NCBI RefSeq assembly: GCF_958295425.1
Contig: NC_081139.1
Span: 23,418,888-23,482,887 of the forward strand
DNA: 64,000 bases
Source: Solea solea
Taxonomy: Eukaryota > Chordata > Actinopteri > Pleuronectiformes > Soleidae
Reading direction: 5' to 3'
The notes beneath the pieces were generated by a model. The model was not told the origin of the DNA and made no database searches. It saw only the letters and a program-made list of their open reading frames with translations. Each line of letters starts with the position of its first letter. The stretch's first letter is position 1. Position numbers and translations under genes: made by a program. Of this stretch, positions 57,601 to 64,000 are shown piece after piece.

Positions 57601-60600
57601 ATATATCAGCTTGGTTTACGCCCCCACAAGCAATTTCACTTAATTAGTGTGCTACGGTTCTCCCTGTGCCTCCTGTAGAGTGCTATGAATTCTTCTCGAG
57701 TCTGTAACACACAAATAATTACTGAACTACTCTCCAAGTGCAGTTGCTTGAGTGGGAAGCAAAACAAAAAAATACAAGACAGCAGTGGAAAAAGGCATCA
57801 GAACAATATCTTTGCTGTGGATGTCGATGTGAAAGTGTGGTGATGCGAGAGAGAAGCAACAAGAATTATTTTTTTTTTACACACGTCTCCTCATTACCAC
57901 CTTTGAGTCACGCGTCAGAACCTGTGACAGACAATGTGCCAGCATCTACTGCTCTTTTAATGACCTCAAGCATCTTCATGAATGGCTTTCCCATACAACG
58001 TTCCGCTGCTTGTTGACGCAAATCTCAAATCCGCCAATCACACGCTGGTGTCTTACCAATATTACCGAGATGCTGAGATGACGAATCCCACAAAATCAAA
58101 CATGTCAGCGTTTCTGTCCGTAGGTCGCAAGGTTCCTAGTCGTGGCGTGAGATGAAACGATCAGATTTTCGGGGTCAAGGGGTCCTGAAACCCTGCATCT
58201 ACTGGATCGGCTAAAATCAGGCTCATAACATGTGACATGCAGTAGAGATCCTGAGGATGTTACGAGAACGGCAGAGAATCCAGACTCATGAGTCCCACGT
58301 CCTCAGGCACACCTGCTCAACTGCTCGTTACCACAAATATGTAATCAGCCACATGGCAGAAGCTCAATGTATCTAGTATCAGAATGGAGAAGAAAGGTGA
58401 TTTAGTTAAAGCTGTGCTTCCATCGAGTGGAACCTTCCGACTGGTACAGTATGGTACATATTTTTTTTTGCGTTTCAAACTGAGCAGGAACCCTGACCCA
58501 GGATTTTACCATACTGTACCAAACCAACCTGTACCATAATGGAAACATAATTGAATTTACTTTAAATATGGCACGGTTGGTGTAGTGGTTAGCACTCTTG
58601 CCTTTGCGGCAAGAAGACCTGGGTTCGGGATGGATGCAAGGAAACATGCAAGGATTAGGTAAATTAGACACTCTAAATTGACCGTAGGTGTGATGGTGTT
58701 GTTGTTTGTTTTTATATGTGTCCCTGCGTTTGGACTGGTGAGCCGTCCAGGATGTATCGCCCTATGTCAGCTGAGATTGGCACAGCTCGCCCCGCGACCC
58801 TCCTGTGGAGGATAAAGCGGTAGATAATGGATGGATGACATAGTTGTTAGTGCCAGACACGCTAATCTGAGTATTTCAGAAACGGCTGATCAACTAAGAG
58901 TAACGCATGACTATATCAAATGTTTACGGAGAATAGTACTAAAAAGAGAGAGAATGTTCAGTGTGTGGCAGTTCTCTGGGTAAATATGCCTTGTTGATGC
59001 CAGAGTTTGTGAACACACAAGTCAAACTGCAGCAGCAGAAGACAACACTCCAGCCTCTGCCACTACTGTATATGAAGTGTCTTTTGACCTAATAAAGTGG
59101 CCAGAAAGTGTACATAAATGTGCATGTTTCTTCATTGTGTGCTGTGTGTGTGTGAAAAACGTGTCTGTTGGAGCGTAGCGTGTCCGTTTCTGGCTGACAG
59201 GAGGACTCTGGTCCAGAGCTTCTCCCAGTTGACGAGCAGTGACGGAGCCAGCTCCTAAAATGTGGACAGAGCACCTCTGAGCGGAGCAGCAGCCCTGTTC
59301 ATTGAGTCCTACCCCTGACAGCTGGGGAACTCTTATCAGAGAACGCGGCTGGAATCATACTCCACACACACACACACACACACACGCGCTGATGACGGCC
59401 CCGCTGAGAAGACAGGGATCACAGCACATGACGCTGACACCACTGCCTCTCACTCTGCCTCTGAGCCTTGATGCAGACAGCATCTGTCTCACTCTCTCTG
59501 GAATCTCAAAAATACAAGGGGTCACACGGAGAAAAGCTATGATGCAGCCTATATAGGCCTGTCAGGCAGCGGTCAGGGATTAAATTCTGTCCTGCAACCA
59601 AGCTTAGAACAGAGAGTCAAGATATAGAAGCCATTCACTGCAAAACAGCCCTAGATGTGTGCAAAGTTTGCAAATCTAGCCACTTTCAGACTGTAATGTG
59701 CCTTAAATGAAGAAATTACAGGACAAAAAAGAGACAAACTGGCCCAAATTTGAGAGAGTTTTGTACAAATTTCTGTGAAAAAGAAAGGTTAACTTAACAT
59801 GACTCATATTTGCACACACACTAATCTGTGATGGTGAATTTAACTTCTGTATTTAGCCGATCCTTAAAACAAACCAGTAATCAACACAGGAGCAGCTAAG
59901 ATTTCATGAAATCCATTGTTTTACTAAGCTGTCGTAAAACTGTTAGATATATTTTTTTCGTAAAAAATTGGATTCTTTTCCTTGTGTAAAACTTGCTTGA
60001 CAAGATTATTTTTCTTTTTAAGGGAAACCCATAAGAACAATTCCCCAGAAACAGGCTTATTTGACTTTCTTGAAAATCAATTTTTGCGGTGTACACTCTC
60101 CATTAAAAGCATCGGATTTCCATTGCTGTTTCTTTATCAATTACTCCTTGCGGTCTAACAGTTAACTGATATGAATCAGTAATTGGTTGTGGAGGAAAAG
60201 ATAAAACTGCATCGATACACCAATGTTTTGGATGTAAATGTACCGTGAACTGATCGAAGGCCCGTCCGTTCATGTTATGCATCGGTTCAGTGGAGCTGTG
60301 ATTCTGTTCTGTGATTTCTCTTTAAAGACACTTCAGAGACTTTTGCTTTTTGCTCACAAGACTTAAAGTTTAATCTTCATTTTACTTTCATGTTACCTAA
60401 CCTCTCAAGTCCAAATGATTTGGCTGAAGCTCTTAAGACATTATGAAATGAGAATATGGATGTCTCTGAAATGCTTTTTTATTTTAATATTATATGACTT
60501 CAAAAGCTTGCTCACTAAGCTGAAACAGAACTGTGTCAAATCTATTTTTTGGGGGTATTTTTTCTTCACTTTATATCACTACATATTTACAATGTCAAAA

Positions 60601-63600
60601 ACGGATTTTTTAGAAATGATTCATGTGTCATAAGTCAAGCACATCACTTCCATTTTTCTTCAAATGTCCTCTTCAAGGGCTTTCCCATTCCAAAGCATAA
60701 CGTACTGTACTTGCTCCTTAATAAATAGCATCATATCATCAGTATCATAGCCCATGTATCAAGATACATATCAAATCGTCCACTAAGGAAAAAATTCACA
60801 TGCCAACCTCTTATCACGCTTCTCCGTTATAGGTCTAGCACTAATCGTCTCAATGAATAATATGTAGCAATTTACCATTTAAATTATTAATATTATGCAT
60901 TCAATTGCATACACATTAATTCCAGTGCTTACTCCTAACGATTATCACACTTTTCATAAACGATATCAATGATATTTTACTAAGTGATCATATGGATACA
61001 CGCAAGGGATTTCATACAACGTGAAGTTATCCTAGGAAAACAAAACATGCAACATTTTTATTTAATTAAACTGTCTCTCTGTCAGTTTTTCACACACAAA
61101 CACACACACAAATTTTGTCGGCCATTGAAACTGTGCAGGCACCTTCTTGGCTGCCCACAGGCAACCAGGTGCTCGCAGGCACCATTGAACACCACTGGGA
61201 TAGTACTTGGTGCTTTTTTTGGTCCCTGCTCTGCAAGTTTCCAAGTGAGCTAGACTAAAATGTGAGGTCAAGAGACTGCCAGCCGCTCATTGGTCAGAGA
61301 GCGTCATCACTGGAGGAGTTATGAGCGAGACGTCCGACATAGGAATCAAACCGAACAATGGCGAACTGCAGATCAGTTAAAAAGACTTAAGTGATGGAAA
61401 ATGCCGTGCCTGATACCAAACTGAGGAGCGTGGGGCTGAGCAGTGCTAGAACTGTATCATGGAAAAGTGCCATTGCAGAGACGCACACACTGTCAAACAC
61501 AAACAACTCCGTGCTAACCACACATTGTGCTACAGCAGAGTGGGGCCAGCTGTAGCCTGGCTTCCTGTCAGACCGATGTGGAGGTATCAGGGACCAGGGC
61601 CAGATGCCTGCAGACAAACGCTGGCCAGCAGAGGCCCTCGCTGGCAGTGCAAACACAGAGGGGAGGATCTGGACTGATCTCGATCACACTTTCAGTCACA
61701 GTACTTTCCGTCTCTGTCTGTTTCTCCATATGCTGCACGTGGTTCTCAGCGGTCTCTAAAAAGCATATTTTACGTGCAATCACACTGAAGCTGATTGCTC
61801 TCTTTGACAGTGAGCAGGTCGTGTATTTTCACTCTGTCTGACAATAATAAACTCATGCACAGAACTACAGTGTAAATACTCATAAGGGACAGGGATATTT
61901 ATTAGTAGTATTAATTATGAGTAGAGCGGAAAAGCTGAATCCAAATTGACTTTAAAAGAAAGGTCCTCCTGATCTTAAAGGTGCAGTGTGTATGAATGAG
62001 TGACATCTAATGGTGAAAATGAAGATTGGTAGAAAAAGGAGGACTACTCCACTCTCTCCACTCTCCCCAAGCGCGTCAGGAAACTTCTGCTTCAAAACGC
62101 CGAATGCATACTCAGGCTGGTTTTTGTGTTTGTGCGGTACAAACATGGCGTTGCAGGAGCCAAATATACATAATATAAAAGGTTTATTCTAAGGCACTTT
62201 TACAAACATACCTATAGGCAGTATATCCGACTCTTGCCAATAAACTTATACACTGGATTATATTTTGACCCCCACCATGACAAACACAAACAAACAAAAC
62301 CAAATACAAGAAAAACACTATTTCAAAATAACATAATCATAGCAAAACACACAATAGTAATAAGACAGCTAGTCTTTCAGTTTTAATAAAGACCTGTTAA
62401 ATAAATAACGCTGAAAGCCACTGAATGAAAGAACCGGAACCAGGCTTGGGATTTCAATGAAAAAGAAAACTAAATTCTATCCCTATAATAGGCCTATTGT
62501 CCTCTGTTTATAGGCAGTTGCACAAACAACTGTCAAGCCTTTAACAGAATTATTGACTCTTTTTTGTAACAATGGGACTCTTTAATAATAAATCTCACAA
62601 GAGAAGACGGAAATAAAAGAGACTTCCCTACCTTTAGTAAAAAAGAAAACATCCATAACCCTGCCTTCCTCCCTCTAATCATTTTTATACACTCCCTCGC
62701 ACTGACCAGTAAAAAGCCAAAGGTCCTAGTCTTAGTATGGACTTACCGTTCTGACTGTCAGCTCAGGTGGATTGTCGTTGATGTCAGTAATGGAGATCAG
62801 GGCTGTTGCTGTGTTGGACAAGCCAAAGTTTAAGTTTCCCTCCATGTCTGTGGCCTGGACTATGATGGTGTACTGGGACACTTTCTGTACAAAAGAGACA
62901 AGGGAGAGAAAACAGAGACTGGTGAATCAAATACTGCTGACGGAAGAAAAAAAACATGGGCAACACATGGAATCAACACATAAATCTATCATCCGTGTCA
63001 CACAGCGAGTCTTGTCAATCAATAAACAAGTGAATGCATGAATAAAATCCCAGCCATGGCCACACATCTTTCTTTTTTTTCTAACGCAACAACTGGAGAC
63101 TGTCAGAGCACTCGTTCAATAACGGATGAAGTAAACAACACAGCACATATCCACAAAGTTACAAAGAAGGAGGAATATGTTGGAAAAAGGCCCATCCATT
63201 ATTGCTATACTATGTGAACAGACACAGATCATCCCACATTTTGATATTAGCACTGTCATGTAAAGACATACCAGGACATACTATCATCAAATGAGTCAAC
63301 TTTATTTCTATAGCACATTTAAAAACAACCAGGGTTGACCAAAGTGCTTTACAAGGGAAACGGTACAAAAAAAGAGCACAAAACACAATAAATCAAGTAA
63401 AAGAGTAAAATAGTAAAATGGTATAAGTCTAGTTAGATCCCTCCGGATAAGTAAGTACATTTTATTTATAAAGCACTTTCCACAGATAAAAATCACAAAG
63501 TGCTTCACAATAAAATGAAATAAACATAAAATATCAAATAAAGAATAATAACAAAATACAAAGAACAGTCAGTCATATAAACCCTCACTGTTTAAAAAGC

Positions 63601-64000
63601 ATGGTCTTTTTAAAAGTCAACACAATTTAAGCAGCAAATTATAAAAGGTAAGTTAGAGGTTGGAATGATCGGTCCCCTCTTGTTTGGTTTGGGGCATCAA
63701 TGTTCTCAGTGTTCTCATCCTGAAGTGAAGGCTAGAAAGAAGAGGTGGGTCTTTAAAAGTGAATTAAAATGTTCGATCGTGGGAACAGATTTAATTTGAA
63801 GGGCTAATCTATTGTTATAGGTTATTTGGCCTCAGTCCTTGGGAATGAAGATGGAGGAGCTCAGTCCATGAAAAGCTTTAAAAACAAACAACAAAATATT
63901 TTTAAAAAAGTGTCAAATATAACAATATGCATCACAAGATTAGAGGTAACTTATATCAAAGATGTAAAATAATCATAGAGTGTCTCATAATTTTGTCTGG
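34580..64000 (-). CDS. cdh4: cdh4 (R-cadherin), 3' nine exons, partial gene
   Basis: A classical type I cadherin for calcium-dependent homophilic adhesion at the plasma membrane, coupled through catenins to actin. Minus-strand exons, from 5' to 3' and numbered on the usual 16-exon plan: 62747-62884 (8), 52395-52580 (9), 51842-52095 (10), 47111-47253 (11), 42370-42606 (12), 39551-39784 (13), 39257-39396 (14), 37468-37632 (15), 36378-36584 (16). Phases agree at every junction and give 567 codons plus TGA. Seen: late EC3 to EC5 with [30 protein letters not shown] and DVNDNAP; a membrane segment; and a catenin-binding tail. [17 protein letters not shown] and SGDPSGHF favour CDH4 over CDH2. About 350 N-terminal residues lie off the right edge. 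Coordinates include the predicted 3' UTR. Confidence 0.93.
36378..36584 (-). CDS. cdh4: cdh4 exon 16, C-terminus and stop
   Basis: 68 codons and [41 protein letters not shown], then [20 protein letters not shown] ending GGDDD. This is the beta-catenin-binding core of classical cadherins, with the serine cluster that is phosphorylated in the family. Acceptor CCTCAG. Confidence 0.98.
   Translation of the reverse strand, partial: GLRAADNDPTAPPYDSLLVFDYEGSGSTAGSVSSLNSTSSGDQDYDFLNDWGPRFKKLADLYGGGDDD
36585..37467 (-). other. cdh4: cdh4 intron 15
   Basis: About 880 bases. It has a short duplication TGTTATTAGACAAATT at 36,701-36,740, and an ATTAATTAATTAATG tract near 36,905. Nothing else recognised. 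Confidence 0.75.
37468..37632 (-). CDS. cdh4: cdh4 exon 15, cytoplasmic
   Basis: 55 codons: [31 protein letters not shown] and [14 protein letters not shown]. Links the juxtamembrane region to the catenin-binding domain. Acceptor ATCCAG, donor GAT followed by GTAAGT, phase 0 at both ends. Confidence 0.98.
37890..38185. mobile_element. hAT-like MITE segment
   Basis: Ends ...GGAATGGTTATTTTGGGACTATTCCTAATGGAAACAC, in the style of fish hAT MITEs. An internal CACCGGTCGCGAGG (the reverse of CCTCGCGACCGGTG) resembles CTCGCGATCGCCGGTG in the 7.15-kb fragment. The left end is not resolved. Confidence 0.45.
38195..38335. repeat. interspersed repeat (GATGACCACTCAAAGC family)
   Basis: TTTATATAGTGCTTTTCTAGTCTTGATGACCACTCAAAGCTGG...ACAGTTTTGCCATTCA matches the copy at 25,985-26,165 in the same orientation. 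Confidence 0.7.
39257..39396 (-). CDS. cdh4: cdh4 exon 14, end of membrane segment and juxtamembrane
   Basis: Completes Thr, then [40 protein letters not shown] and GGEEDQ. It includes the stop-transfer charges and the p120-catenin-binding acidic stretch. Acceptor CTCGCAG, donor CAG followed by GTATTG. Confidence 0.97.
39551..39784 (-). CDS. cdh4: cdh4 exon 13, EC5 end and membrane segment
   Basis: [51 protein letters not shown] (the conserved cysteines of EC5), then [20 protein letters not shown]. It starts in phase 1 after CACCAG and ends in phase 1 at CTCA followed by GTGAGT. Confidence 0.97.
40430..40690 (-). mobile_element. LINE reverse-transcriptase remnant
   Basis: On the minus strand: [19 protein letters not shown], then [13 protein letters not shown]. 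The pattern AFV.SRLDYCN.LL.G...LQ..QNAAAR marks the region after the polymerase domain of Rex/L2-like LINEs. About 75 codons remain open. Confidence 0.7.
41229..41340. mobile_element. hAT-end remnant
   Basis: Related to 21,725-21,855: both begin TCTACACACT and end ACCACAGTTTGAGAACCATGG. Confidence 0.5.
41821..42268 (+). mobile_element. MITE family 2, putative full copy
   Basis: Left ATGCTGCGTTACATTTATGTCGGAA and right TTCCGACGTACATGCAGCAT are inverted repeats (about 17 matching positions). The left part matches the reverse complement of the copy at 32.8-33.0 kb. No ORF. Confidence 0.55.
42370..42606 (-). CDS. cdh4: cdh4 exon 12, EC4-EC5
   Basis: [58 protein letters not shown] and [18 protein letters not shown] and DADTDPN are calcium-binding linker motifs. 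Starts after GTCACAG, ends in phase 1 with GTAATT donor. Confidence 0.97.
42635..42659. repeat. (GAAG)n tract
   Basis: Tetranucleotide run of GAAG/GGAA just upstream (minus strand) of cdh4 exon 12. Confidence 0.9.
44989..45016. repeat. (TTA)n tract
   Basis: About nine TTA/ATT units in cdh4 intron 11. Confidence 0.9.
46125..46285 (+). repeat. fish LINE/SINE-tail repeat
   Basis: GCACCGTTGCCTCACAGCTAGAAAGGTTGCTGGTTC...GGTTCTCCGGTTTCCTCCCACATGTCC...AACATGCAGGGGTTAAGTGGACACTCTAAATTGCCC is a typical copy. It is not coding, although ORFs of about 70-84 codons overlap it. Confidence 0.75.
47111..47253 (-). CDS. cdh4: cdh4 exon 11, EC4
   Basis: Completes Arg, then [40 protein letters not shown] and TFLAFDN. 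LDRES and AxDN are canonical EC motifs. Acceptor TGTACAG, donor AATG followed by GTAAGT. Confidence 0.97.
47440..47740. promoter_or_regulatory. candidate conserved non-coding stretch in cdh4 intron 10
   Basis: Balanced, repeat-free sequence with GAGCTTATCATAGC, CTCATTAGCATG and GCAATTACC-type motifs. It could be an intronic enhancer; untested. Confidence 0.25.
48022..48974. mobile_element. hAT element with CAGAGGTGTCAAA / TTTGACACCCGTG ends
   Basis: Terminal CAGAGGTGTCAAAG and AATTTGACACCCGTG are imperfect inverted repeats of the same type as the 17.8-kb element. The flanking octamers CATTAGAT and CATAGGAG share 5 of 8 bases, a possible eroded target duplication. It contains a TTAA-flanked insertion at 48,291-48,752. 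No transposase ORF. Confidence 0.65.
48291..48752. mobile_element. TTAA-flanked MITE (piggyBac-like) nested in the hAT element
   Basis: 462 bp bounded by TTAA at 48,287-48,290 and 48,753-48,756. The left end is CCCTCAGTGCTCATG; the right end, reversed, is CCCTTAGAACACAGAGC. CCCT ends next to TTAA are the hallmark of piggyBac elements. The inverted repeats match only partly and there is no transposase. Confidence 0.6.
51842..52095 (-). CDS. cdh4: cdh4 exon 10, EC3-EC4
   Basis: [60 protein letters not shown] and [24 protein letters not shown] is the calcium-linker motif. Its acceptor tract is a CT microsatellite. Ends in phase 2 (GTCAG). Confidence 0.97.
52096..52394 (-). other. cdh4: cdh4 intron 9, short, with (GA)n
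   Basis: Only 299 bases. A (GA)n run on the plus strand at 52,101-52,127 reads as (CT)n on the transcript and forms the polypyrimidine tract of the exon 10 acceptor. Confidence 0.85.
52395..52580 (-). CDS. cdh4: cdh4 exon 9, EC3
   Basis: [60 protein letters not shown] and VK. The match to CDH4 is closer than to CDH2 ([13 protein letters not shown]). Phase 0 at both ends; acceptor CTCTGCAG, donor AAG followed by GTAAAC. Confidence 0.97.
52645..52707. repeat. (TA)n microsatellite near the cdh4 exon 9 acceptor
   Basis: About 31 uninterrupted TA units, 65 bases upstream of exon 9 on the transcribed (minus) strand. Confidence 0.97.
53840..54180. promoter_or_regulatory. candidate conserved non-coding stretch
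   Basis: Contains GTTAATGCAG, TTCAATTAACTG, GCAATTAGATAAG, GTAATTAAGG and GGTTAATGATC within about 250 bases and no repeat signature. Dense homeodomain and GATA-like cores suggest a regulatory element of cdh4; inference. Confidence 0.3.
54184..54213. repeat. (CA)n tract
   Basis: CA repeat broken once by a CG. Confidence 0.9.
54588..54639. repeat. (CA)n microsatellite
   Basis: About 26 CA units, uninterrupted. Both overlapping ORFs are made of this repeat. Confidence 0.97.
55040..55310. promoter_or_regulatory. candidate conserved non-coding stretch
   Basis: Sequence with AACAATAACAAAAGGGAAG, GATTATCAGGGAATAAT and AACGCAAATGG blocks, resembling SOX, GATA and POU-type cores. No repeat signature. 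Untested. Confidence 0.25.
55760..56160 (+). mobile_element. R2/NeSL-type retroelement relic with endonuclease motif and tail
   Basis: The plus strand encodes [19 protein letters not shown] and ATTTLQ, then after a one-base frame change [11 protein letters not shown] and [14 protein letters not shown] followed by ELTVPWE is the conserved part of the restriction-like endonuclease of site-specific non-LTR retroelements. It is followed at 56,113-56,158 by GTAAGTCGCTTTGGATAAAAGCGTCTGCTAAATGACATGTAAT, a widespread fish retroelement tail. Truncated, frameshifted and inactive. Confidence 0.72.
58420..58560. mobile_element. short hAT-like hairpin MITE
   Basis: TTCCATCGAGTGGAACC...GGTACAGTATGGTAC on the left and ACCATACTGTACC...TGTACCATAATGGAAAC on the right pair as an imperfect hairpin. 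The style is that of fish hAT MITEs. Confidence 0.6.
58565..58840 (+). repeat. fish LINE/SINE-tail repeat with tRNA-like head
   Basis: TGGTGTAGTGGTTAGCACTCTTGCC...GACCTGGGTTCGGGA resembles the A and B boxes of a tRNA promoter. It is followed by GACACTCTAAATTGACCGTAGGTGTGATGG...TGTCAGCTGAGATTGGC...GGATAAAGCGGTAGATAATGGATGG. Best-preserved copy of this family in the window. Confidence 0.78.
59362..59385. repeat. (CA)n tract
   Basis: About 12 CA units. Confidence 0.9.
61190..61472 (-). mobile_element. hAT-type MITE, family 1, reverse copy
   Basis: On the minus strand: GGCACTTTTCCATGATACAGTTCTAGCACTGCTCAG...GGTATCAGGCACGGCATTTTCCATCACTT...TTTTTAACTGATCTGCAGTTCGCCATTGTTCGGTTTGATTCC...GACGCTCTCTGACCAATGAG. 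This is collinear with 1,300-1,830. It lacks a clear right terminal repeat. Confidence 0.78.
62747..62884 (-). CDS. cdh4: cdh4 exon 8, EC2-EC3
   Basis: 46 codons: [40 protein letters not shown] and ELTVRT. ATDMEG and DINDNPP are cadherin repeat motifs; NLN(F/Y)GLSNTATA is typical of CDH4 and CDH2. Acceptor TTGTACAG, donor ACG followed by GTAAGT, phase 0 at both ends. It is the most 5' cdh4 exon in the window. Confidence 0.97.
62885..64000 (-). other. cdh4: cdh4 intron 7, partial, with LINE-derived repeats
   Basis: From about 63,290 onward the sequence is repetitive: TCAACTTTATTTCTATAGCACATTTAAAAACAACCAGGGTTGACCAAAGTGCTTTACA and a second unit ATTTTATTTATAAAGCACTTTCCACAGATAAAAATCACAAAGTGCTTCACA. 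These are LINE 3'-end types common in fish. 62,885-63,290 shows nothing. The intron continues off the right edge. Confidence 0.65.
63290..63545 (-). repeat. two adjacent LINE 3'-end repeats
   Basis: Two related units, each with TTTAT(T)T..A.AGCAC.TT and ..CAAAGTGCTT(T/C)ACA, side by side. The second could be an independent insertion or a duplication. Confidence 0.6.

Larger units (their letters stand above)
52581..62746 (-). other. cdh4: cdh4 intron 8, about 10 kb
   Basis: The largest intron seen. It holds (TA)n at 52,645, two (CA)n tracts, a retroelement relic at 55,760-56,160, a hAT-like hairpin MITE at 58,420-58,560, a LINE/SINE tail at 58,565-58,840 and a MITE of family 1 at 61,190-61,472. 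Stretches at 53,840-54,180 and 55,040-55,310 may be conserved. The rest, including 59,600-61,100 and 61,500-62,740, is AT-rich with nothing recognised. Confidence 0.7.

Noticed and set aside
58568..58640. possible tRNA gene
   Set aside because: A- and B-box-like sequence is present, but it is the head of a dispersed fish repeat with sister copies at 24.4, 32.6 and 46.1 kb, and no full cloverleaf could be drawn.
1..64000. CRISPR array, prophage, operon or other bacterial-type system
   Set aside because: No regularly spaced direct repeats and no compact coding. Introns and vertebrate gene content show eukaryotic nuclear DNA.
1..64000. endogenous retrovirus or LTR element
   Set aside because: I found no paired LTRs, primer-binding site or gag/pol/env-like reading; the retroelement relics seen are non-LTR.

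Overview
The window is nuclear DNA from a teleost fish. It has intron-rich vertebrate genes, canonical GT-AG splice sites, many (CA)n, (TA)n and (CT)n microsatellites, and abundant fish-type hAT MITEs and LINE tails. No bacterial-style coding is present. I could not name the species from sequence alone. Almost all open reading frames longer than 60 codons are chance ORFs; the real coding content is 26 exons, most of them short, belonging to three genes that I recognised by protein similarity from memory.

Layout. (1) Positions 1-648, minus strand: the 5' end of lsm14b (exon 1 and part of exon 2), running off the left edge. (2) About 0.65-3.5 kb: the intergenic stretch between two head-to-head genes, with a hAT-type MITE and then a GC-rich promoter carrying YY1-, NRF1- and CCAAT-type sites. 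(3) 3,635-18,909, plus strand: taf4a, complete from ATG to stop in 15 coding exons (824 codons), encoding a TFIID subunit; its 3' UTR runs to about 20.09 kb. (4) About 20.1-34.6 kb: a gene-free interval with transposon relics and several GC-balanced stretches that may be conserved regulatory DNA. (5) About 34.6-64.0 kb, minus strand: the 3' two thirds of cdh4 (R-cadherin), with nine exons from the third cadherin repeat to the stop codon; the 5' exons lie beyond the right edge.

The order and orientation (lsm14b and taf4 head to head, taf4 and cdh4 tail to tail) match the arrangement I know for human 20q13.33, so this is a conserved vertebrate synteny block. The three genes do not form a pathway: LSM14 proteins act in mRNA storage in cytoplasmic granules, TAF4 in RNA polymerase II initiation, and CDH4 in cell adhesion.

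I found no new enzymatic or defence system. The items most worth a second look are: a small ORF in the taf4a leader that resembles the TAF4 N-terminus; an inverted repeat pair flanking taf4a exons 7-14; three in-frame tandem donors at taf4a exon 4; microsatellites at two cdh4 acceptors; a hAT MITE with a perfect 8-bp target duplication and a perfect hairpin; a TTAA-flanked MITE nested in a hAT element; and remnants of an R2-like and a Rex1/CR1-like retroelement.
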